A stretch of 64,000 nt of DNA from Oidiodendron maius Zn (lineage: Eukaryota; Ascomycota; Leotiomycetes; Myxotrichaceae): NCBI GenBank assembly GCA_000827325.1, contig KN832905.1:58242-122241 (forward strand), in the 5' to 3' direction. This document shows positions 1 to 10,468 of the stretch, in pieces. The translations under genes and the position numbers were made by a program. The notes under the pieces were generated by a model. It did no database searches. It was not told the origin of the DNA and saw only the letters and a program-made list of their open reading frames with translations. The stretch's first letter is position 1; every line of letters begins with the position of its first letter.

Positions 1-45
1 AAATTTCCACGGTGCCTTTTTAACTGTGCTGATCATTATCTCTAG

Positions 46-3000
46 CTCGTGACAATTACGAATGCCGTCAGCGCTGTATGGAAAGCTATCAAGAAGGTAT
101 TTGGTTACGGCGACGACGATGACGACGATGGCAGCCCCGACAGAGATGGTGACGGCGACAGTGACAAAACTGACAGCGACAGCAGCGACAGTGGCAAAGA
201 CCATCCTGGTACTTACGCATGGGTCATTGGAGGACCAGGACTCTCTAACGGAATCGCTAGTGAAGAAACCAACTTCACCATCTATCCCAAAGACAAGCTT
301 GGACTCCCTCTACCTATCAACAGCGCAGATCTGACGGTGACAATCATCCAGAACGGCGTTGTAATCAGCACTATCAGAACCTTCACCGGCATTATGAGGG
401 GCGGTTATATTGTGTCATATGTTCGACCTGCTAACTTGGGCGACTATACCATCACTATATCCTACCCAGTCGCCCTGCCAGGAGCTCCAGGTGGATATAC
501 ATCAACCCACACCGTAACCGTCACCACAGCCGCCGCAGTCTTAAGCGGCCAAAACTCCATCCTGGATGTATCACAGAACCTTCTTGCCGGCGTGATAAAC
601 TATGCCACCATTTGGCCGCGGGATAACTTCAATAGGCCCCGTCGTGGATATGATGAGAGCGAATCCTTTAATGTCGCGTTCGAGCCGCCCTTGCCTGCCC
701 CCGAGACATACACCTTCTACAATGACAGCGTCAAAGTAGGCTTTGTCCTCCCAGAACAGGTAGGGGCCACATATACAATGACAGCCACGCTGCGGAACGG
801 GGATACGCCTCTATCTGGGTCACCGGCGACTTTTACTTCCATCCTCGTTGTCGACCCCAATCGCTGCATTGCCGGTGGACTTGGCCTCTCTTCAGGCTTG
901 GCTGGCGAAGACACTACCTTTAGTGTTTCCGTCAACGACCAGATGGGGAGAGCATGGGTTGGAAACATGAGCTGCACCGCGACCTATGTAGTACAGGGAG
1001 AGGGTACCGTCGTCACGTTGACGTCGACGCAGGCCGGTAATGTGTTCCGCTTCAACTATACCCGCCCAGTGATCCCGGAGACTTTTTATACCCTCCGGAT
1101 ATTTGTCAACGGCAGGCTGTTGCCAGATTATCCTATCATGATACAGACAGCTGTACAGGCAGTTCATCTTTCCGTTACCAACTCCTTTCTAAGCCTAAAC
1201 GCTGGTCCATACTACCAGACTTCGAACATTGTGGCGACCATCACGGCATTTGATGATCTGGCCCAACCCGGTCTTTGGAGGGATACAGCAATTGCTGTTA
1301 ACTTTGCCCTCACCAGCAAGAATGTTGTCAGCGGAGCCACAACGAACTGGCCACTTGTTGATAGGGGCGATGGGACATGTGTAGCCACTTTATCGTTACC
1401 AGATCTTGTCAAGTATGAGATCGCTGCCACGTCAAGTGATGGGAGGATCATTGTCAACCCATCAATGAGCCCACTGGTAATCGAAATTACTCTTCCCCCT
1501 TATGTGGCAGATTCACGATGCTTCGGTCCGGGTCTATCGCTTCCTGATTCTCAGCCGCCGGCTGGCACGACTACGTACTTCGACATCGTACCGCTGGACC
1601 AGTACGGGAAGACGATGAGACTCTCAACCACCGACCCGACTTCATTCCTCGTCTTCATGAAGGAAGAAGCCAGACCCGTTATCACACCATACAACGGCAG
1701 CCGACGTGTAACATATACTATTCCGGCCTCGAGTCCCCTAGTCCCTGGGGATATCATTCGCGTCCAGCTCAATGGAAGCGACGTCTCTGGGAGCCCGTAC
1801 GCCCTTACCCGGACAACCCCGACTGTGCCAGCCAACTGCCGCGTGTCAGAATGGATTTCTCACGAGGTAGAGGAGATCTCGAGTTTTGTAATTACGGCCG
1901 CCGATGCAAATGGCAATGCTCGTCGCGTTGGCGGCGACCAAGTCCAGGTCACTTCTGCGGACGCGGACCCTAACTGGCCGTTCGTGGTGCTGAATATCCG
2001 CGATCGTGGGGACGGCACCTATCTAGTGCGGTACATTCCAAGCGTGAGTGTGCTGAGGATGAATGTCCTGGTCAACAATGTCGCGATCAACGCGTCGCCC
2101 TTCTCTTTCCCAGTGCCACCAGTCCGCTTTACAGCTGCAGGGACAGGACTCGACCTCTCGTCGCTGGGGATTGAGTCGCAGTTTCAGCTGTTTGCCACAG
2201 ACGGGCACAACCCTATAGACGATTCGGCGTTTTTGCATACGGCAATCATCTATCCAAAGCCCACGGCGGTATTGACGGCGGTACCCATGACTATCGTTCC
2301 TGTGACACCGCCGCCCCTTGGGGTGAGTAACGCCACCTATACTATCCCGACTACCATGCCAACGGGTGACTATCTCATCCGTCCCCTCATCAACTACCGC
2401 GACATTGTCTCCGGAAGCCCCTTTACCGTAGTGGTTGATGATACGCCGGGAGCCACTGCAGTGGGCATAGATAATGTCTATTTCGCGACATCAAGTGCAG
2501 GAGCATTCTCTGGATCCTTTACTGTTCTTACAACTCCTCCGATGCCAGTACAAGTTTCAGATTTGGCTGTGACAAATGCCGGACAAAGCACTCTGCCAGC
2601 GGACCTCCTGCCTACGTACTTGGTTGCTGTGGACCAAACACAAGTTGGCGTATTCACCATTCAGACCGGTTTCCGCATTGAAGGTAGCTGGGCAGTATCA
2701 ATTGTCTTCAAAGGAACGCCAGTGTTGCCCCCTCCTAATCTCGGGTCTCGGTGGGTGTTTTACTCGTGCGATGCCGGAAAAGCCCTCGCAAGCTATGTGC
2801 CCGACACCCCAACGCCGTCCTTCTCTATCGCCCAGCAAACTGGCTTCCAGATCCAAGTCGGCGTGGCCACGAGGAGCCTGAAGTTCCTCAAGGACCCCAA
2901 CGTTGTTGCGAATGATCGGTATTCCAGTGCCACCTGGAAGCTGCCCGTACTTGATATGGGCAGTGAGGTCATCTTTCACTTCCGCACGCGCTGGAATGTC

Positions 3001-4003
3001 CTCTCCCAGGCATCACAACTACAAATGATCCTTCCGACTGTCACTCAGTTCTCGCGGACTGAGGTTGCCGTCTTACGCTATTACCAGGGTACCGTCTGGT
3101 GGGCCATTCGTAACTACCAGAAGGACACTTATACCAATGTGACAGCGTCTGCTATCTCTGCAAACCAAATGTGGCACTTCTTATATTTCCATCTGACACC
3201 GACCTCCCTTCGCATTTACGAAGACGGGCATCTTGTCATCGCAAAGGATAGGAGGCTGCTCAACAATATTCCATCCTATACATTAGGCTTCCAGGTCTTT
3301 GACGACGCTGCAGCTTTTGATGCTGATGTGGCAGAGTTTGTAACGAGCCCCGCTGCCTTGCACGAAGACTTCTCTGCCTTGTCTAGGCCGCTGGAGATCT
3401 TGTTCAATAAGGCCTCGCAGCAAATTAACCAGTCATGGTATTCCATCCAGCAGAATCCTCCCATTCCAATAGCATATACCGACAATGGATCGCTACAGAT
3501 TGCTACAACAAATCAAGCAGTGTATGTATTACTCCTAGCAAACTACAGCAAAGCTAACCCACACTCTCCACTCAAATAGTACAAACTCCAATAGCATAAC
3601 TGGGTTCACAGCGCCCCTCGGGCCATACTGCGCTGTGCAGTACCGCTTCCGTATCAACCGCTCCGATGGCTACGAAAGCAAAGTCACACTCGTAGCGGCC
3701 ATTACGATGCGTGTCTTGAGTGGGCAGCCGCAGTGGCAGCTTCCCACTCCCTATAATTGGACTACCCTCTCCAATACTACGGCCATCCGCGTCGGCAGCG
3801 GCAACTACGTAACTGTCTCTATTATCGTGTCGCCAAACTCCTTGATCTTGTTCGAGAATGGGGTCATGAATTTCGAGTATACAGCTGGTGGTGGGGGTAC
3901 TACGAATAGTGCAATGTTTGACGTCCAGCATTATGATGCTAGGTCGGGTGTTGATGTTGAGTTGTCATTTTTGAGAGTGCTGAGTGGCACAGCCTGGCCG
4001 TGA
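46..4003 (+). CDS. Filamin-type Ig-repeat protein, 5'-truncated by the window edge
   Basis: The open frame has an in-frame stop at 43-45 inside a pyrimidine-rich stretch ending in an AG at 44-45, so I read 1-45 as the end of an intron and 46 as the start of an internal exon; the true start lies outside the window. An intron at 3522-3579 (GTATGT donor, GCTAAC branch, AAATAG acceptor) joins two exons in frame; the stop is at 4001-4003. After a low-complexity Asp/Ser/Gly-rich segment come about seven units of ~100-150 residues. Each opens with motifs such as GGPGLSNGIASEETNF or GGLGLSSGLAGEDTTF and ends with DGTYLVRYIP or SGSPF-like strands, as in filamin/ABP280 repeats. Two similar C-terminal modules (RFRTRW...LRIYEDGHLVI and YRFRIN...LILFENGV) look like laminin-G/concanavalin-type beta sandwiches. 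No actin-binding domain is visible, but the N-terminus is missing. Role unknown: structural or binding protein by inference. Confidence 0.75.
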
Positions 4004-4882
4004 CGTTGAGTGTTTAGTATATAGTATGAAATATAGTTTCCCATTCAATACGCCGGTTGTAATAAGGACTTGGTTACTACGTTGTATATTTTTATTTCTA
4101 ATTCCATAGCCTTTAATGCATTCTGGACATGTCTGGCACAGACACAGTGTAAACCACACACCTGTATATGGCGTATCCTACGACAGTGCTTTGTGTAGTG
4201 GAGAAGCAAGAGTTGGTTACCGAATAGGGGGGGAATGAGGCTGGCTGGACGCAGGGATGTCAGGAAGTCCGGTAGAGCTTAGCGCCTCTTTCAGCCCTAA
4301 TGCAGTGAACGGCTAGCTAAAACTACAGCTACGCCTCATGAGAGAATGCAGCTGGGCAAGTAAACTCGCATGCAATAAGCTGTATGTACAGTGCTTAACT
4401 TTCAGCGCGGGGTATGCCGGGAGTGTTGTAAAGCTTAGTTCTTCACAACGTGCTGTGCCTCAGTAACATTCCTATTCAGGTATTACTTCCGTTACAGCTC
4501 TACCCTAATGTAGCCATTATTTCGTGCATATACGAGGCTATACAGTATCGCTGCAGGCGCCCGCTGTCAGGGTTCCTTCGGAGAATATTATCCTTGGCTT
4601 ACATGGAGGGAGACATACCTCGTAATGAGCTCCCCTGTACAGTACATAATGCTTACTTTTCGGCTTTTGGTCATGGGGTATTCGACTATCAGCAGCTGAA
4701 CCTCCTATGCAACTTGGGAAAGGACGGATATTTCAAATATATTTTTCTTAAAAGGGGTTTCTCTGCTGCTATAGCACTTCAAAGCGTCTATCTGCTCTAC
4801 ACATAATATTCCAATCAATCTGAATCTCATATTCTCACACAAACATACACACATATACACACAAACCTACCATCACCACAAC
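4004..4882. other. Intergenic, no supported gene
   Basis: This is spacer between the filamin-repeat gene and the lectin gene. A 118-codon open frame at 4450-4806 lacks a proper ATG start and resembles no family I know, so I do not call it. The last ~70 bases before 4883 are a CA-rich, G-poor leader typical of a fungal 5' UTR. Confidence 0.5.
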
Positions 4883-5362
4883 ATGGCACAGCCCAACAAA
4901 GTCACCTACCCCCTCCCTGCTAACTCCGAAATAAACATATCCTGCGAAGCCAATGCCGCCTATCTACAGCGGGTAACCGTTACGATCCCCGGCGATGCGA
5001 CGAGCCCCTACAGCTTTGAAGGCGTGGGCGAGCCCGGCGATATGACACTGGTAAACCGCGTCGATGCCATTGAGCTTGCATCTAGCGATACAGAGCGCCC
5101 TGCGATATTCACCTTTGAGTTCGACTCGTCGGGCACGGGCACTCAGTTCCAGCCGAGTCCGACCGTGCTGCAGCCATACGTGAAAGCTACACCTTGGGGT
5201 AGCTTAATTACGATTGCGAGCGAGGACGGCGTGGATGCAGATAATAATGATAGCATTGTTTTTATTAATACGGCGATTATAGCACAGCTAGATGGCGCGG
5301 CTAAGGCTAGTGGGATGTGGGAGCGTGGGGAGGAGAAAGGGGTAAGGAAGTTGAAGGTGTGA
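4883..5362 (+). CDS. LecB/PA-IIL-like calcium-dependent lectin
   Basis: A single-exon 159-residue protein with no signal peptide. It matches the PA-IIL (LecB) fold family at both ends: LPANSEINISCEAN at residues 11-24 corresponds to the LecB strand LPANTRFGVTAFAN, and SEDGVDADNND at 113-123 corresponds to LecB SEDGTDNDYND. The Ca-binding positions of LecB (Glu95, Asp99, Asp101, Asn103, Asp104, and Asn21) are all present here as Glu114, Asp118, Asp120, Asn122, Asp123 and Asn24. Family knowledge: these lectins bind fucose or mannose through two Ca2+ ions and act in adhesion or defence. Odd feature: LecB ends about ten residues after this loop and its C-terminal glycine carboxylate completes the partner's site, whereas this protein runs on for ~36 residues (ending in KKLKV-like basic residues), so the dimer site must differ or an intron near the end is missed. 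Confidence 0.8.
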   Translation: MAQPNKVTYPLPANSEINISCEANAAYLQRVTVTIPGDATSPYSFEGVGEPGDMTLVNRVDAIELASSDTERPAIFTFEFDSSGTGTQFQPSPTVLQPYVKATPWGSLITIASEDGVDADNNDSIVFINTAIIAQLDGAAKASGMWERGEEKGVRKLKV

Positions 5363-5509
5363 AAAAGAGACAAGAGTTGATAAAGACAGAGAGGTGAGAT
5401 GATATAACGTAAAGGAGATCAAGCAAGAGAGGTTGCTGGCGGTATGGTGAAGGAGGGAAGAATTGGAAGATAACGTTTTCATTAATAACTTAGTCTTTAC
5501 TATTTTACT

Positions 5510-5658
5510 CAACACCCGTCATTTAGAAGAGCTTTGTAGAGTACGATGACCTCCTCTTCCAACTGCTGTAGGATTGATTCGAAAGACTCGCCTCCTATCT
5601 CGATGTTGCCCTCATCTAGATGTTCGGTAAGGGCACAATACCAATCCATTCTAGAGAC
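5510..5658 (-). pseudogene. Relic of an NLR N-terminal (NACHT_N) domain
   Basis: On the minus strand about 45 codons read through without a stop and carry RMDWYCALTEH, GGESFESILQQLEEEV and VLYKALL. From memory this is the helical segment typical of the NACHT_N domain (PF17100) of fungal NWD/NLR proteins, which normally continues into a longer helical bundle and then a P-loop. Here it stops at a TGA at about 5510, and I can find no matching upstream or downstream NLR sequence. It is therefore a stranded fragment. The intact NLR at 10469-15537 has the corresponding helix in diverged form. Confidence 0.5.
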
Positions 5659-6502
5659 AACATGTGTGATCTAGGACAAGGATGTATATAATTTCGACGA
5701 GGCTGGCTTTCAAATAGGGGTCTCCTCAGATGAAAAGGTCTTAGTTCTACAGGATATGTATACTGCATATACAGTAAGCTACTTGATATGTTATAAAGAT
5801 AATCTACTAGAGGACAAATAATTCAGACCGCATTTTCAATTTCCATCAACTAACCATCGGCCACTAAGATATGCAGTTTCTATCCAAAGACTGAGATAAA
5901 GATTGTCAACAGTATCATAACACTAGCACAAACAAGGGCTCCCATGCACTGACTAGCCACATCTCCTTTCTGTATCCCTACAATTGACTCTAAACCCTGT
6001 ATCTCTGATTACATATGATATACAACAGGCGTGCTATCATGACAAAGCTAATTATGAGTATGAAGGAAAGAGTCCGGGAAAGGTACAAAAACTTTTTACA
6101 AGCCTTTGGGATGACAAGCTCGCTCTGGGCAAAGTAAGAGGCCTTATGGTAGCCCATTAGAAGGCGCCCAGACAAATATATGTCCATCAGAGCCGGTCCA
6201 GTAAATGGCTTAAATAGGAACTAGAGTCCCATTTATGTAAGGTTGCTCTGTAGATCACCAGATCAGTACCTCTAATTAAAGCGACTATAGTGCGAAACTA
6301 CTCCACACGTCTTGCGTGATAATTACAATGACATTTAATTGATGTAATTACTAGTCTAGTCTGAGCAATGGGAGCATACCCATTTAGAGTCGGTAGCATG
6401 GATACAATTACCAAAGAGTAGGATTCGTCTTTTTCCCGTCATTGGAAATCACGACAAACAAAAGTCGTGTCAGAAACAAAGACTTTCATACACCTGTAAC
6501 CA
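5659..6502. other. Intergenic, no supported gene
   Basis: AT-rich spacer between two relics. A 65-codon minus-strand frame (5990-6187) has no recognisable content. Nothing else is supported. Confidence 0.45.
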
Positions 6503-6830
6503 TTAAGTTGGGACGGCAGCAAGTATCGCCAGCGCCGCCGTCCCAGAACCAAGAATCCATACGGCAATGGTGAAAGTGTCTCCAATTTCCCGACCGGGAC
6601 CAGAGAGCGACCATGCAATCCCAAAGACTAAGCTCGCCACAAACGACACAGCAATCGCAGCCACGCCGAGCCTGAAAATCCTGCACAGATCGACGCTTTA
6701 TATGATATGCAGGCCCCAGCCAATGTACATGTCCGGCGCCGTGCCGCGGATCGGCAGCCTGTCCTTGCGCTTTGGGAACTGCGAGAAGATCTCCGTCGAG
6801 GCCTGGCAGCGGGCCGTTCTCTTAGCGGTG
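6503..6830 (-). pseudogene. Relic of a C-terminal membrane module of a fungal STAND/effector-like protein
   Basis: The minus strand reads EIFSQFPKRKDRLPIRGT, then APDMYIGWGLHI, then a TAA, and continues in the same frame with CRIFRLGVAAIAVSFVASL, VFGIAWSLSG and a second hydrophobic stretch (TIAVWILGSGTAALAILAA) before a stop at 6503-6505. The pattern charged linker, GWGL(H/Q)-I, membrane helix, short loop, second helix is one I associate with the C-termini of fungal membrane-anchored proteins of unknown function, some linked to NLR-type genes. No start or upstream exons are present and the internal TAA breaks the frame, so I call a pseudogene. Assignment is from memory of the pattern only. 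Confidence 0.45.
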
Positions 6831-7239
6831 CATCATGGCCGTACTGTCGTACGGCTAATGCATTTCTATTATAGAGTCACACTCGTGTCTAATAGTATCG
6901 GCCAGCTATCTCGCTAAAAGTATTGTAAGTAGTGATAGGGGCTGTACAGACTGCGGGAGTGCAAGTGGGTAGGCCAGACTTCTTACTAACCTCTAGCCTA
7001 AAGTAGCCGTACTCTTCTGGATTATTCAGAATTTTGAAAAGCTTTTTAAAGGGCATTTAGCTAGGCATGACATTGCGCAGATATTTAGGCCATGTCTCCG
7101 ATAGTATTGCGGAGGCAAACATATAACTATTGTACTTTCGTATCTTAAGAATAGTGTTCCAATTCCACTATCCAACATCCAATATTATTCAAGTGACCAC
7201 TCCAGAAAATTTTCCAAGGATACCCTCTCTGTATGTCGT

Positions 7240-8960
7240 TTACCAGGAGTATCGGAAATTAGGATTTTCTCCGTCAGTTAAATCTTCAAACCCAGTCCTT
7301 GCCGCGTCGTCCTCGACAACCAATCCGTTTCGGTCCCTTGACTTATTCTTATTTTCCAAAAGAACGCGAAGGGTAAGTGTCAGCACAAGTGTGGTGCTGA
7401 CAAATACAAGAAGCGCCTTAAATAGAGTCGGATAGTGCTCTGTTGTCTCCGTCGTCTTTACAAGTAAAGGCGCAATGCCGTTACCAGCGCAATATGCAGC
7501 CCAGACTAGGCCAGCTGTGAAGGCTTTCTTTGTATGCCCTGCGGTGTTTGCAGACATGACTGCCAGGATCATCACATAAATTATAGAAAAGAAACCAAGA
7601 AGATAGAACCCCGCCAGTGGAGTATGGTACGTGGCCCATGACGACTTCCACATGATAATACAAGCTGCAATCGTAGGTATACATGCAAACATGATAATGT
7701 AGGTCCGCTGATTTGGTACATATATCGCCCACAGACTATGAAATACTCTATTAGTGATGCGCATGGAGAAATTGTATCGCATCGCAACATACCCGAATCC
7801 CAAAAGAAGGACAAAGACGATTCCTCCAAGTCCACCGGTCAACAACACCGAGTGAAGCCCATTGAATCCAAAGCTGGAGACGATGATAGCACCAAATCCA
7901 GAAACTGCACCGTTAACCATCTGAATGCTGAGGGTCATAACCACGAGCAGCCAAGTCTTCGGATCTAGCAGCGCTTCTTTGACTTGATAGCTCTTGAAAT
8001 GAGTGTTCTCAATACCTGTCTGGCCACGGCGCATGCGTTCCACTGCAATGGTGCGCTGCATTTGAGAGAGAAAGCGAGCCTGAACGGGATTATCGGGAAG
8101 CAAATACAGAACAACAAATCCCCAGGCTACAGTTATGGCCCCAAGGATTATGAACTGGTATTGCCACGGGTGGAGAGCGCCAGCTATATGCCCAATTCCC
8201 CAAGTAGCAATCGACCCAACAAGACCGCCGAGCCCGGTCGATGCGTACCAGACAGCAATGCGAAGTGGTTGTTCAGTAGGCTTATACCACATTGCCGTGA
8301 TCAAAGAGAATGCAGGAGATATGGCTGCTTCACATACGCCGAGAAAGAACCTGTTCAATGTTAATGATGAAACATCGTCAGCTTGAGTAAGAAGTAAACC
8401 TTTGGACCATGAATCCAGCATAAGTCTTCACGCTCGCAGTAGTCATGGTGACGGCACCCCAGATCATAATTGCAATCGCTGAAAATTTTCCAGTAGGGAG
8501 CCTTTGTGCCAGATAAACTGCCGGAAACGCTGTTTGTAGATGTTAAAACCCTTTGGGTTGAGCCAGAAGGTGTTTATTGCCACGTACATCCTACAAAGTA
8601 TCCCCAATAGAAGATCAAAGTCACATTGGAGAATTTGTTCAAACTCAGCCTTGGAGCTTTGTCTATCACCACAATGTCATAGAGCCCCAGATCCTGGACA
8701 ATGCCGAACTGGGAGGCGCCGTTGAGAAGTACTTTGTCCATATACTGGAGTCCAAAAGAGATGAACATGATGGGTAGCAGCACACGATCGATAAGACGAA
8801 TGACTCTATTCTCATCCTCTACAGTGAACTGTGTAGACGCCGCCCTAGCGAGAAACTGGGCTCCGATATCTTTTGACGGCTGGATGCTGTGATCTACTTT
8901 CTCGACATCTTCGTAATGAGTGGCCACGCCGTCTGCAATGGATTCGTTTTGCTTTGCCAT
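7240..8960 (-). CDS. MFS permease of the Dal5/anion:cation symporter type
   Basis: Four exons on the minus strand: 8960-8588, 8529-8400, 8350-7793 and 7735-7240, with introns of 58, 49 and 57 nt (donors GTACGT, GTTTAC, GTATGT). The 57-nt intron is a multiple of three, so leaving it in would insert 19 false residues without a frame break. The joined product is ~518 residues with a cytosolic N-terminus, the GLQYMDKVLLNGAS segment after the first helix, RFFLGVCEAAISPAFSLITAMWY in the fourth helix region and about twelve membrane segments. This is the architecture of Dal5/allantoate-, nicotinate- or related organic-anion permeases at the plasma membrane. Substrate cannot be assigned. The start ATG (8960-8958) is followed by a typical acidic cytosolic tail. 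Confidence 0.85.
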
Positions 8961-10468
8961 TGCGAGTATTTGAGTCCTTTAATATATCTTCCGCTTTGAG
9001 TACTTTAAGTATAGTAGTAACCTTGCAGAAGGAGCAGAATAATTCAGTCCTTTATATTTATCATTGCCAAGACAAGTGGAAACCCCATAACCGCATAATG
9101 GGGACGGCGGAAATCATGCGGGGTAATGGAGACGGGCTGGAAGAGCACTAGACGTTACTTTACATGAAAACTTCGTCGAGTAAAGCTATGCGATGTACTA
9201 TCTCCGAGGCAGTGCCCGGGAATACAGAGTGAGAGTGAAGTCCTGTGGTTCCGTCGGGCCGCGAGCGGCGACGCTAAAACGCGCACCAAGTCGCTACCCC
9301 ACAGCTTTACGGGTTTGAGCTTTTCGTGTGTACCTACTTATATAATAGTTTGTTTTTGAACCAATTACAATCATGTCTATCTGTGCGTCTTGACGTCAAT
9401 GTAAATGGCAGAGCCGTATAGCTAATAGTGCCGAGGTTTGCAGACTCAGATGATCAAGGGTTTAGCATCTGTGGTCGCTAGTGACAGCAACCCAAAGAAG
9501 CGACCTCGATGCCACCACCTTATTGCCAGTTGAAAATAAAGGCTAAGTTTGTCTTCGACAAGATTAGGGAGAAAGATTATTCATGTCTTTCTGCCTGACA
9601 ATGAGCAGGTAATAGGGAGCTTTTAAATACCTATGGAATGTAATGTATGTTCGTGTCATCTATACAGACAAAGGTGATTTTTTAGATGAAAGTAGCTGCC
9701 ATCTTTACACTGCAGGAGGATTAAAATTTTGTGCCTAATACCTGAGGACAAATGAGTGCTCAAGCCGTAGTAAAGAGTGGCTGGCTGTCTAAAAGGAGCT
9801 GGCCAATCGGTGTCCAGTGCGAAAAATACGACAGACAGTGTACCATGGCCAGTAACGTAGTTGTACAGTAAGCGGATCAGGACCCTACTACATCACAATA
9901 TATTAATTAATTAAAATTCGAGTATATTAAACATTACCTATCTAATTAAAGGAAACTACTTAAATACGTTTAGAGCATATATAAGCGTTATATTCTAGTA
10001 ATCTATATACATTATATATCTATAGTATATAAATTAATCTAGATAGTTATAAAGGATGTGTCAGGTGCCTATCGTACAGAGTGGAAGAGTCGACCAAGCA
10101 ATGGTTGTTCAGCAGGAAAGTAAGGGTAGCTGGGACCTCGCTGTAGGTTCACTAGTAGTTCACAAGAGCAGAGCTGTATTCAACAACTGATGATTAGACT
10201 GATCGCTGGCCCTCTTAAAATAATGGCTTTATCAAGCATATATATATAAGTCCTCGCTCCATCCTCAGCTCGGGATCAGTAGCTGTTGCTGAGATGCATG
10301 AAGAAATGTCGTATATGGGCGGAAGCCTGCGAGGACGAGCAGGTAGGCTCATTTCCAAGTCCGCCCGAGCTTATCTTCAAGAGCCTGATGAGGAAGGATA
10401 TATTACTGTATTCATGTACTATTCGTGTAAAATCACCCCTGACACTTTGGGTCTAAGGTTCTAGCCTA
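8961..10468. other. Intergenic with an AT-rich tract
   Basis: About 1.5 kb between the permease 5' end and the NLR 3' end. Bases ~9895-10060 are strongly AT-rich (runs of ATTAATTAATTAAAA type) and may be an old repeat. A 55-codon plus-strand ORF (10294-10461) has no recognisable content. No RNA gene seen. Confidence 0.4.

Noticed and set aside
4450-4806. 118-codon open frame (+)
   Set aside because: Does not begin with ATG, no motif, sits in a spacer with an evident leader for the next gene.
7736-7792. In-frame 19-residue insertion in the Dal5-type permease
   Set aside because: It has a GTATGT donor, CTAAT branch and CATAG acceptor; removing it restores the usual loop, so it is an intron rather than an insertion.
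10055-10450. Inverted GTGTCAGG(GG)TG at ~10058 and ~10437, a possible MITE
   Set aside because: Only ~11 bp match and no extension of the similarity inward or target duplication; chance cannot be excluded.
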